From positions 10,930,001-10,994,000 of the forward strand of contig CM069875.1 of NCBI GenBank assembly GCA_036172665.1: 64,000 nt of DNA, written 5' to 3'. Under the pieces are notes generated by a model, which had not been told where the DNA came from, made no database searches, and saw nothing but the letters and a program-made list of their open reading frames with translations. Positions 34,517 to 44,640 of this stretch are shown here, one piece after another. The position numbers were made by a program, and so were the translations under genes. Source of the stretch: Prosopocoilus inquinatus (Eukaryota; Arthropoda; Insecta; Coleoptera; Lucanidae). Positions within the stretch are counted from its first letter, which is position 1; each line of letters opens with the position of its first letter.

Positions 34517-35224
34517 GTAAGTTACTTTATTAATAAGAATTAATACTTTGTAAATATTTAGGAAAGTGTGATATTTAAATAAATTTATACAGTATGATTC
34601 AGAAGGGTCGCATCACCGCTTAGGCAGTCATAGAGAATATCAGTAAGTGCGCAAATATGCTTTTAGAATTTTTTTCAATGCGTGGTTTTTAACATACGAA
34701 CATTTAAAATTATTGCAAATAGACAACGCTAAACATTGCAGATGCACTTACAAATTTAAAATCATGGATTATAGACACCCCGTTTCTATTGACAATTACA
34801 TATACACTGATTTGGCAAAACGTTTAGAAATCAAATTTGATACAATAATAATTGAATCAGATATTTCAGAAACGACATACACATGTGTCATTGTTGGCGA
34901 AATTGATTTAGATACGGATTCTTCTACAAGGCTCTTAAACTCTATTTTAGTATGGAAACCTGTGTTGCAACTTCTTTTGCAGAGAAATATTTTCTGAAAA
35001 TTAGATGTAAACTGCTTAATAGGTACTAGTATCTACCAACGCAGCCAGAAAATACTGGGACAAAACATTTATCATTTTTGACACAAATCAAGCAAAATGT
35101 TATGAAAAGATTAAGTAGCGACATCTTGCAATCGCTCTTTGACGTTGCATTAGGCACAGCCACGGCCAGCTGAATTCGTATGTCATATACGGCCAGTCCA
35201 ATTCCCCTAAAAATGTCTTCCAGT
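34517..35224. other. intron 1 of the synthetase gene, left part
   Basis: A short open frame (34647-34997) includes normal-looking amino acids but matches no family I know and lies within the intron. 'tagcgacatcttgc' at about 35115 recurs at 36257, so this is repeat-flanked. Confidence 0.3.
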
Positions 35225-36035
35225 AAAGCAAGCTCACGGCTAGCTAAATTGATATGTTATATACGGCCAGTCAAAAAAGTACTAAAAAATGTTTTTGGAA
35301 TAAATGAAAAGCGCGTGTCAAGTGACGCCCTCAAATTCACAATTAGTGTCAAAATTACTGTCATCTTGAAATGTTTGGTGATGAGAAATGTCAATTTGTC
35401 TTGATATTTAAGTTGTCAAAATAAGCGTCGATGTCGTAACAGTGGTAACAACTAATTAATGAGTATGAAAGGACGCTCGCGCTGACACGCTCCATGGTTT
35501 GCTTTACTGGAACACATTTTTAGGCGATTTGGACTGGCCGTATCTGACATATCAACCCAGCTGGCCGTGGTAAGCCAGGGACAGTGTCAACTAGCGTCCT
35601 CTAACACCATGGAGGTTAACTATTGGAAGAGTAAATAGCGAGCAGAAAACGAGCCGATTTTCGGACGCGCGCTCCCCTCTCTTGTACGGCAAAATTAAAG
35701 AACACCAGATAACACAATATGTATGTGACAAAGTGCGCATACTCCACACTCCGTTCGTTTTGCCATATAAAAGGCCCGTGGCCGGACCGGTTTTCAGTAA
35801 CGTTATATGAGATGGCGTCCTTCAGGAGTATGGCTCGATGTCTAACACTCATTAATTAGGTGTTACTATTTCTCACAACCAAGAATTTCAAGAATACAAT
35901 AATTTTAACATTAGTTTTGAATTTGAGGAAGCCAATTGATAACCGCTTTTCATTTTTTCCAAAAGCATTTTTTAATGCTTTTTGGACTGGCCGTATATGA
36001 TATATAATTTCAGCTAGCCGTGGCATTGGGATTGA
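35225..36035. mobile_element. fold-back TIR element in intron 1
   Basis: Arms 35225-35400 and 35868-36032 are inverted copies ('catatacggccagtc' core with 'tttttggaat...aatgaaaagcg'). A third 'ggactggccgtat' piece with 'cagctggccgtgg' lies at 35530-35570. The interior includes a GC-rich unique segment. Confidence 0.65.
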
Positions 36036-37677
36036 CAAATAGAAGCCAGTTTTCTACATAATAAGTCGTCCTATACATATACACGGAGGCCTTGCATGCT
36101 GTCAAAACAAAATGAAAGTTTAAAAAAAAATTGTTACAGATCGTTTTTGATTGCAACGGATCCCTCGAGCATCCTCACACTGCAAACCAAAACAACTTGT
36201 CCAAGGATTTTTGCACGTGCGATGTAAAAGTAATGAAAACATAATGAAAAGATTATGTAGCGACATCTTGCGATCTCTTGTTCACCTGATATTGCATTAG
36301 GACTGACAAATTGAAGCCAGTTTGCTACATAATAAGAAGCTTAAGAATTGAGCCCACTTAGTACCGACGCTTTCCACCCTGAATGTACTGTTTACCCCTT
36401 CCAACTTTGCGCGGCTTCCATGCTTCTAATTGTCATTGAGTAAAAAGGTAAAAAGCATGCGAGTTACGAGTTCAGGTTCTTCCTTCGACGAAACAATTTA
36501 GATGTACTTAATCGCCAAAGGGTATTCCGCACATTCTAGAGAGATAATAGAAGAAAGTCTCTTTGAATATATAGAAATGCATGTGATAGTCGCTGCAAAT
36601 CACCACATATTTAATTTCAAACAATGAAAGCGCCTACAAGCCGACATCGTATTGTAGTCGATGCAGCCAGATGAAATAACTCCCTTCCAAATATTGCGGG
36701 CAGAGCTACTACAGTCCGAGTATTAAATTTTCGTACTAACCGCGGAACAAGTGGGCTCATTTCTTTTCCCTGATAATAAGGCATTCCGTACAAAGCTATG
36801 CGTGCTAACAAAGCATAATGAAAGCTTTAAAATGTTAATTAAAAAATCTAGAGCACCACTATGGAATGTTCTTATCACCTCGTAACCTCAGAAAATAATA
36901 AGAGAAGAAAATACTCCAAGAATAAAGATCTTTTTACTAAGAAGCAAACTAAAAATACTGTTTTGTTGATTTTCCAAAAGAAACTCATTGAATGCGTTTA
37001 ATTAGGAAACACATCCTTTTAAATCTATTTACCCCAAAAACTCCTTGGAGACAATTGTATCGACATTGTTTGCTAGGGATATTAGAAGGCAAAAGTGATA
37101 AATTGTATGCAACTGCTCTTCAAAGTAAACTCCTACAAATTTGCGGCAGTTTATAATTCGTTGAATAGTACTTTCTTTCAAATTTTGTAGACTTATTATT
37201 TTTAATAATTGCATCTGCATTCCGTGTTCGCTGAATGGTTGCTCTTCAGTTTCAATTTCTTCCTGATACACATTAACGCAGAGAATCTGCTCTAATGAAA
37301 TATAAAATAGAAGTAAACCGGGCGAAATTATTACAATTAGTTAACTAATCTATCTATTGCAAGCTTTATGGACTTTTGAGGATACATAAAGTAGACTTCT
37401 AGACTAGTATATCTTCGTAATTAAAAAGTGAAAAGGAAAGCGGTATTAATTTTTTTTGTATAGTTTTCAGCATAGAATCGCATGGCGTTAATATTTAACG
37501 AACATTATTATACACCCTATATAAGTAATTAAACCGCTTTGAAGTTGTTTTCAATCAAGGAAAATGTTCTAAAAATTTCTGAAAATAAATAAATCAATTA
37601 AACAAGATTGATTTTACACAAAAATATTTTAGAAATCTATATTTATATATTTACATTTTTGTTTTTGAAAATTTCAG
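36036..37677. other. rest of intron 1
   Basis: Contains a repeat of the 'tagcgacatcttgcgatc' flank (36257) and otherwise unassigned sequence, ending in the acceptor tttcag before 37678. Confidence 0.3.
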
Positions 37678-37883
37678 GAATCCTTTGTATAAAAACACGC
37701 CGCATATTTCTGCGCTGATTTTAGCAAGAGGTGGATCTAAAAGCATACCCTTGAAAAATATAGCGTTGGTTGGGGGCAGAACTCTGCTAAGCAGATCCTT
37801 ATCAACAATATCGAAAGTTCCCAACTTCTCATCGGTTTGGGTCGCTACAGATCATTATCTGATAGCAGAACATGCAATACGAG
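37678..37883 (+). CDS. CMAS: CMP-sialic acid synthetase, exon 2: CTP-binding N-terminal motif
   Basis: Residues 23-92. After WNPLYKNTPHISALI comes LARGGSKSIPLKNIALVGG, the nucleotide-binding signature of this enzyme family (usually ARGGSKGIPxKN). Here residue 45 is Ser where Gly is usual. Then SVWVATDHYLIAEHAIR matches the 'VxVSTDxxxIA' strand-turn of the fold. The acceptor is tttcag; the donor (g|gtttga) is weaker than average, phase 1. The next intron contains a PLE family A fragment starting about 150 bp downstream. Confidence 0.9.
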
Positions 37884-38029
37884 GTTTGATAATTAGATTT
37901 TTTTTATTTCCGTTATTTATTGATGTCACGTCTAGGGCACTGCATGTAATGCGTCATTTATACAGTTTCTTTATTTTAGTCATTAAGCTTTCGAATTTGC
38001 ATGTTATAACTACTTCTACTACAGGGAAT

Positions 38030-39440
38030 TATATACTTATTTATTCGTTAGAATTAGTCTTTGGACTATTTGTTTCCGTGTTTCCGTGTTGTTTGGTTAG
38101 CTCTTATTTGTAAGGTTTTTCTGAAGGTTAATTTTAGGTCTTCAATTTTTTTTTTTCTCAATTGATACATAACATATATATTTTATTTTCAGGATTTTTA
38201 GGTATCAAATAACAGGGAATTTATACTTATTTATTCGTTAGACTAAGAACTTTTTTCGGGTCTTTGGACTATTTATTTCCTTATTTCCGTGTTGTTTGGT
38301 TAGCTCTTAATTGTAAGGTTTTCTAACGGTTAATTTTAGATATTTACATAATAATTTATATTTACTTACATTTAGATATACAGGGTGAGCCAGCAGTGCG
38401 TGGACGACAGATTGTGGCGTTATTATTGAAAATGTTTGAAATCTGTGTGGACAATAACATACATATCGGTTAGGTGCACAATCTAAAATTATTTAGACTT
38501 ATACAGAGTGTTCCGTAAGAGTGTGACGACCCTAACATATGTTTTTTTTTAATGGAACACCCTGTATATTATTGCACTATTAGATGTCTCATTATCAGTG
38601 GACGAAAATAATATATTTGTCATTACAAGTTGAAATTTACGCCAGTAGAAACATAAAAAATTCAATATTGTTTATTAAATTACAATTATAGCTCAGATTT
38701 TAAAAATATAAATTTAAAAAATTTCTACGTTCAAAGTTTAAGAGCTGTACATAAAAAGTCTGATACTATTGGAAACCTTAGTAAGGGATGTTTAAAACTA
38801 TGTGTTCATATACAGGGCGTTCCATTTAATATTTTTTAGAAAAATGGTAACTTGCGTTGTGCATCACCCTGTGTAAAGTACCCGGAAAAATTTCGAATTG
38901 ATTACACATTTCGGTTTTCTAATAGTTAAACAATATATCCACCAAAATTCAAAGCAAAATATTTAAAAATAACTAATTTATGGAGCAACAAATTCTGCCA
39001 TATTTTACCGGTTATTATCTCGAAAACGATAAACTTTAGGTCAATAAAACCTTATACTATTTTTGTCCACTGAAAATAAGACATCTAATAGTGCAATAAT
39101 ATACAGGGTGTTCCGTTAAAAAAAAACATATGTTAGGGTCATCACACTCTTACGGAACACTCTGTATAATTCTAAATAATTTTAGATTGTGCATCTAACT
39201 GATATGTATGTTATTGCCCACACAGATTTCAAAAATTTTTAATAATAACGCCACAATCTTTCGCCCACGCAATGTTGGCCCACCTGTATATATCTTTTAG
39301 GATGATTAGATTGTTGTTAGTTTTTTATGATTTTATTAGGATGATTAGGTTATTTTTAAATCTTTTTAAGTGCTTTTATAAGAAATACGTATCTACGAAT
39401 ATAAAATTATTGTGGGCGGAGATTAATTTTCAATTATGAG
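38030..39440 (+). mobile_element. Penelope-like family A fragments (copy 3) with nested TIR element
   Basis: 38030-38150 and 38170-38380 are two tandem partial copies of the 885-1085 sequence ('gggtctttggactatttatt'). The 3' end resumes at 39287-39440 (as 1080-1277) after the insertion at 38381-39286. In the 3' end the CTGAAGA-stem II part of the hammerhead is deleted; only GAAATACGTATCTACG remains (about 39384). Confidence 0.65.
38381..39286. mobile_element. TIR element nested in the PLE fragment, TATA duplication
   Basis: The ends 'cagggtgagccagcagtgcg' and the inverse of 'cgcaatgttggcccacctg' pair, and the arms remain paired for about 220 bp. TATA on both sides (38377-38380, 39287-39290). 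The right half matches 2690-3056. No coding frame. Confidence 0.75.
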
Positions 39441-40246
39441 AAAACGACAAATAACTTTCTAGATTTTATTTTTATTTTTATTTATTTCCTTTCAAATAAG
39501 GATATGTGAAGCCCCCGGAAGGTAATAATTACTTAAAATAAGAATCTAGAAAAAGTTATTTGTAGTTTTTCCAACACAGTAAATTTGAACTGAACACCAT
39601 TATGCACTCATCGATTCAATTATTTATGGGACAAGTTGTATTGCCACAAGTCACGCAAAAGAACAGGTAGTTTTTTTTTTAATGACTTAAAGCTACTAAC
39701 ATACGTCTGCCATATTTAACTTTATCCAACACCTCCAAAATATCGATAAGAAACATTTTTTTCTATGACAGTTGTAACACTTTTTTGACAAATTAATTTT
39801 ATTTATTTTTATTTTTGACAAACTAATTTTATTTATTTCATTGTGCGGTTTTAGCCACGTTTTAGCGACCCAGTGACTTACATGTCACTTTTATTTTTTA
39901 ACTAACAACTAATAACTAAACATTAATAACTACCAACCAAGAAATTAAAAGGCCATGCTGATATGAAGCGGTTAATACAACTTCACTAAAAGTTAAGAAT
40001 TCGTTTATTTCAATTCTTAGTGATAATTATTAGTTAAAATCATCAATGCGCTTGCTCTGCAGTGGCCTGTCAGGTTAGCCACTACACACTTCCAAGAACA
40101 AGTAAACAGCTAATTGCTTATTATTTATTATTTATTAGGAAGTGAAATAATTGAAACAAAACATGCCGAGGGTCGTAACGTACTTGACCGTAACAACGCC
40201 CGGTAAGTTGAGGTTATGTCAATAACGTTGTTTCTTGCGTTTTTTA
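39441..40246. other. intron 2, no gene supported
   Basis: AT-rich. A short duplication 'acaaattaattttatttatt' occurs near 39788 and 39820. Confidence 0.3.
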
Positions 40247-41030
40247 CAGGTCGTTTATTTTACTTTTTCTTCTCAGATTGGTATTATTGCTGGGAGGAGG
40301 CGAATTTTCACGGCTTGGTGTGCAGCGAGCATGCGTAATTTTTGCTTATATAAACGGAAACTTTTGCGTAGTTTTAATTTTAGTAGTGTTGTGGGTCGGT
40401 AATATTTCCACGTTACCTTACGGTAAGGTAACATTCATTTGTTACCGGATGTTACCGTTTGTTACCTCAGTTCTAAACATAAGCTAATTTCGAGTTGCAC
40501 ACTGCAAAACGCAAGTAAGCCAATGAAACAAATGGCCAAGGAATATTTTTGATTACTGAAGGAAAACGTAAATACTAAAATAAAAGTAAATAAATATATC
40601 ATAACCTAAAATGATTTTTGTTGACACGTGAATTTATTTAGTGGAAATACATAATATTAAATATTGGAAATCTGATTATTAACAGAAGACAAAAATATAA
40701 TGTGTATCCGATATCAAATTATTCAGAAAATTGAGTAAAAATCACATTTTTAGATAAAAGTGTAATTTGTAACTCCGGCGCGAAATGTCGCCACTTAAAC
40801 TGTAATAGGTAAAATTATGGTAACATTACCGGTAAGGTAACATTAAAAATAAATTACCGGTAATTTAACAACACTAGTGTACAGGTCGTTTATTTTACTT
40901 CTTCTTCTTCTTCTTCTTCTCAAATTGGTATTATTGCTAGAAGGTGGCGAATTTTCACAACTAGGTGTTCAACGAGCATGCGTAATTTTTGCTTGTATAA
41001 ACGGAAACTTTAGCTTAAAGCTTAATTTTA
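40247..41030 (+). repeat. direct repeat pair flanking a TIR element
   Basis: 40247-40383 and about 40881-41030 are diverged direct copies: 'aggtcgtttattttactt', 'ttggtattattgctgg/aga', 'gagcatgcgtaatttttgct', then a TATA-box-like 'ttgcttatataaacggaaac' (second copy 'ttgcttgtataaacggaaac'). The second copy also has a CTT repeat (40899-40921). They could be solo LTR-like or duplicated target DNA. Confidence 0.5.
40384..40876. mobile_element. TIR element rich in 'GGTAAC/ACCGGTAA' repeats
   Basis: Starts TAGTGTTGT and ends ACAACACTA. Subterminal ACCGGTAAGGTAACATT blocks are paired at the two ends. A second, inverted partial copy is at 54277-54600. The TIR and composition resemble hAT non-autonomous elements, but an 8-bp duplication is not visible. 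Confidence 0.55.
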
Positions 41031-41096
41031 GTTTTAGTTGTTAGTGATTGTATAAACCAGGCATTAAAGTCAACACATAATTATTATCATATTATA

Positions 41097-41971
41097 TGGG
41101 TGTTTCATAATGCACGGAAGAGATTAAAAGGTTAGTTGGAGGAGATCAAATTAAAGCTTTTTTCTTAAGAAACTATTGGTAAAAAACCAAGGTAACTAGA
41201 ATATGGCCTGCTGTGACGAGAAAAAAAGAGTGAATGCATAATAGCAAAGTTGCCTTTATACAAATGTCATGTGCCCGGTTTCTGAAACGATAAATAACTT
41301 TAGGTAAACATAATTTTTTCTTGACAGATAACTTTATGAAAAGTATAAATTGTTTACGTTGCGACATATACACTTTACCTACAGAGAAAGTTTTGAGAAA
41401 CGGTTTTTAGAAGTTATGGAGAGTTTATCTAGAGTTTGTCTCTATGTAAAATTATGTATCGTTTCAGAAACCAACGCTAATGCAATGTCAGATCAAAAAA
41501 TGATCGTAGGATATCGCTGTTTAAACGATTCAGTAATATTTTACGTTTTAAATTCAAATTTGGTCTGTTTCAGAGTTAACTGAACGCTGTTCCACATTAA
41601 AAAACTATTTTAAAAATGTCACGTAAAAGATACGGCTATTTCATTTTTTCTTTTAATACCCAAAAACGTCTTTACATATTGTTGAGAACCGCTGATTAAT
41701 TAAAACAAAACTAGAAAACAGGTCGACGTACACACTTTGTGAAGAGTGGTTTTGATATTTTTAGAGTTTATTTAATAATAAAGTTTCAATTTGTGAACTA
41801 AATTTATTAATTAAGAAGGTATAGGTGTAAATTAAAGAAGAAATTAAAAAAACTTAAAGTGTTATAACTTTTTTATTATTGGATTTTCGTCAAAAGCGCA
41901 TTAAGAAAAAAGCTTTATTTTGACCTCCTAAAGATTCCCTTTCAATCTCCTCCGTATATTATGAGACACCA
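41097..41971. mobile_element. TIR element in intron 2, with inner hairpin
   Basis: Ends 'tgggtgtttcataatgcacg' and the inverse of 'cgtatattatgagacacca' pair, followed inward by 'gattaaaagg'-like and 'aaagcttttttcttaa' pairs. An inner hairpin (41278-41472) starts 'ggtttctgaaacgataaata'; its inverted relative occurs at 44345-44640. Confidence 0.6.
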
Positions 41972-43529
41972 GTATGTAAGGTCTTGGACAATAAAATTTA
42001 ACCTATTGCATAATTCAATCTACTCTGAGGCTGAGTTGCTAACTTTGTTACGAACTAATCCTATATTAAACATAAAACTTTCTTCACTTTAACGCAAGAT
42101 TAACTTTAATCTATGTCAGTACAACTGAGAACAGTGCGCAACTTTAAAATAGAATAGGAATAAAGTCGCTTTACACCATCAGATTTTCCATTTCATTTTG
42201 AATTTGACTTCTGAAATATACGTTCACATCAAAGACCATTTTTAATTGCTGGCTTTATATTTTTTTTAGTATTTGAATTTTCTAACCTAAATTAAATTTC
42301 AAATGCCCAAACTGTTTTATAAGTGCTCAGTTATATTAGTCATTATCAGAAGTATCGATCGATTTGATTCATGGCTCATGTAGAATAGCTCAGTCAGTAT
42401 TTTAGGACATTTAAGTTTTTTAGCGTACTGAAATGGTAATATTAAGATGATGAAATACATGTTTTAATTTATTGATATTCTAACTTCAAATACCTCACAA
42501 AAGGATCTACGAAATATGAACATTTTATCAAAAGATTTAATTAACGAAAGTTGTGCAGGCTCGTGCTCTGCACAATCTAAAATTATTTTCAACTTTATAG
42601 GGTGTTTCTTCATTAATTTACAAATCCAATTTATGATTTTTTAAATGTAACCCTGTATATTTTATTACATATTTGGGTAGCACTTGAAGAGCTGATGCAA
42701 TTAATTTTCTTGTAAATGTGGTGGTGAACCAAATACTTACCAACTTACTGGTTAATCAAAATTATATTGAAAAATTATATTACACATACAAATTATCGAT
42801 TACCTTTTTAAACAGCAAACATTAATATCAAATCTAACTATCTGGTATGTTTACATTAAATACGTAGATATTGTACTATCTTCAACAAATATAATAACTT
42901 ATTAATCTATTTTCAGTAGTTTTCGAGTTATTTCGTGTTTTCTGTAAGAAGGTTATTTTAAATGATATAGCAGGTTGAAATCTGAAACATATACTTCGAA
43001 ACACCTGTACTTTCTAAGGTTCTAAATCGACACACTTTGTGTTCAAGTAGTGACATTTTTTCTATTTATCCTTGTCGCACAATAAACTCATATAGGGGTA
43101 AAGAAACACAGTCGTAAGTTTGTTACTCAAAGTGACGTTTCGCAAATGGCAATTTACTATGGCTGTGTAGAATAACGTAACTTAATACATTTTTGACTTG
43201 ACAGTCGGCTGAAAACTACTACCATTGTAGTAAGCAGAATTCTCTAAAAGTATTGATTTCCTTGTTGCTCTTGCGAAATTTGTATTTGCTTGTTACACAA
43301 TAAACTCACAGTGAGAATGCGAAGGCGTTACCTGAACACGTAAGTGTATTGATTCAATGACCTTAATACTTTCAAGTCATTTACGAATTCTGAATGTCAG
43401 AAATAGAGCTCGTTTCAAGAACTGTAAAATTTCTGGGCTATTTTAAATGTAGCACCCGCATTATTATTTGGATAGCCCTTTTCATTGACTTTCAAATGAT
43501 ACTACATTTAATACATTTCATTTAGTCTC
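41972..43529. other. intron 2, repeat fragments only
   Basis: Contains 'tatagggtgtttcttcatta' (42597), an end of the dispersed 'GGGTGTTCC' repeats, and 'gacgtttcgcaaatggcaat' (43133), related to the hammerhead 3' half at 5780. No coding frame. Confidence 0.35.
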
Positions 43530-43650
43530 AACGACTTATAAGAAGTAGCAGCAAAACCACCAGCAGCAGCAGCCCTAAGGAAGTTCTTCTGCAACGGAGA
43601 ACGAAACGTCGGCAGTAGAAGAAATCTGAGACACGCGGTTCCAACCGGAA
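43530..43650 (+). mobile_element. Penelope-like family D 3' end fragment with hammerhead-like motif
   Basis: Motif at 43566-43620: CAGCAGCC, CTAAGGA (43575-43581), GTTCTTCTGCAACGGAGAAC hairpin, GAAA (43603-43606), ACGT, C at the cleavage site, GGCAGTAG. G in position 3 of CTGAnGA is A here, so activity is not expected. The flank ('cggttccaaccggaagcc') matches the inverse of 5130-5160. Confidence 0.5.
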
Positions 43651-43842
43651 GCCAAGAATTCAACCAAAGCCTCTAAATATAAAAAAAATGTCTGTACACG
43701 TATGCTAGAGAAATTAGAATCTTCATAATTTATATTTACAAATCCTTAACAAATGATTTTATCAAATACAAAATCAAATGGAAAATCAGATAGTGTTATT
43801 TCGATTTGGCACTGGAAATTTTTAATGTGTGATTAAGATTAA

Positions 43843-43966
43843 GGGCCGTTTTCATAAACAGACTTTAAATTAAAGTTACTTTAACCTAGAAAAATACAAT
43901 TGTTTCCTTATTCTTGAAGTGACTTTAAATTAAAGCTTCCTTAAAGTCTGATTACGAAAACGGCCA
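43843..43966. mobile_element. 124-bp MITE (copy 2), TAA target duplication
   Basis: Same element as at 33920-34043, same length. TAA at 43840-43842 and 43967-43969. Ends 'gggccgttttcataaacaga' and the inverse of 'gattacgaaaacggcca'. Confidence 0.8.
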
Positions 43967-44110
43967 TAAGTATTTAAGACAAATTTAATTTTAATCTTTG
44001 CGTATTTTGAATTTGTAATTTTTCAGTTGATAAAATCCGATTTAGTTTTTAGTTTTATTATTTACAAGTTTGGTTTTCTGTTATTTGTTTAAAACTGAAT
44101 TTTACATTAG

Positions 44111-44318
44111 GTGGAGCAAACATACATTGGAGTGTAGCTGAAAACGTGAAAGACACTTCCACTTCAATAGCTGCTGTACAACATTTTCTAACTATTCATA
44201 CTGAAATAGATTACGTCGCCTTGATTCAGTGCACATCGCCGTTCATAAAAGCAAAATACTTACGACAAGCCATTTCGTATATTAGTTCAGGAGCAGAATG
44301 TGTGTTTTCTGTCACTAG
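44111..44318 (+). CDS. CMAS: CMP-sialic acid synthetase, exon 3: sialic-acid-binding core
   Basis: Residues 92-161. Acceptor tacattag, donor gtgagc at 44319, phase 2. The exon has DTSTSIAAVQHFL (the conserved K-D-(S/T)-S-T-S segment) and then YVALIQCTSPFI, where Q131, T133, S134 and P135 form the QxTSP motif of the family. It ends AECVFSVT and a split Arg codon. It joins exon 2 in phase 1. Confidence 0.9.
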
Positions 44319-44344
44319 GTGAGCGAAAACTAGATTTTGTGCAT

Positions 44345-44640
44345 CATTGCCCGGTTTCTGAAACGATACATAGCTTTACGTAGAGACAAACTCAAAATAA
44401 ATTCATAACTTCTCAAAACTTGTATCTGTAGGTAAAGTGTATACATAGCAAAGTAAACAATTGATACTTTTCATAAAGTTATCTGTCAAGAAAAATTTAC
44501 GTTTACCTAAAGTTATTTATCGTTTCAGAAACCGGACACATGACATTTGTATAAATGCAACTTTGCTATTACGCATTCACTCTATTTTTCTCGTCACAGC
44601 AGGCCACATTCTAGTTACATTGGGTTGCTTACATGAACTT
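44345..44640. repeat. inverted relative of the 41190-41480 repeat
   Basis: Begins 27 bp after exon 3 with 'cggtttctgaaacgatacat' and runs inverted against 41190-41480, ending near 'gcaggccacattctagttac' (inverse of 41190-41215). A hairpin is possible within it. Confidence 0.6.

Noticed and set aside
34647..34997. 116-residue frame in intron 1 of the synthetase
   Set aside because: Not homologous to anything I recognise, and not in phase with exon 1 or 2. Kept as intron.
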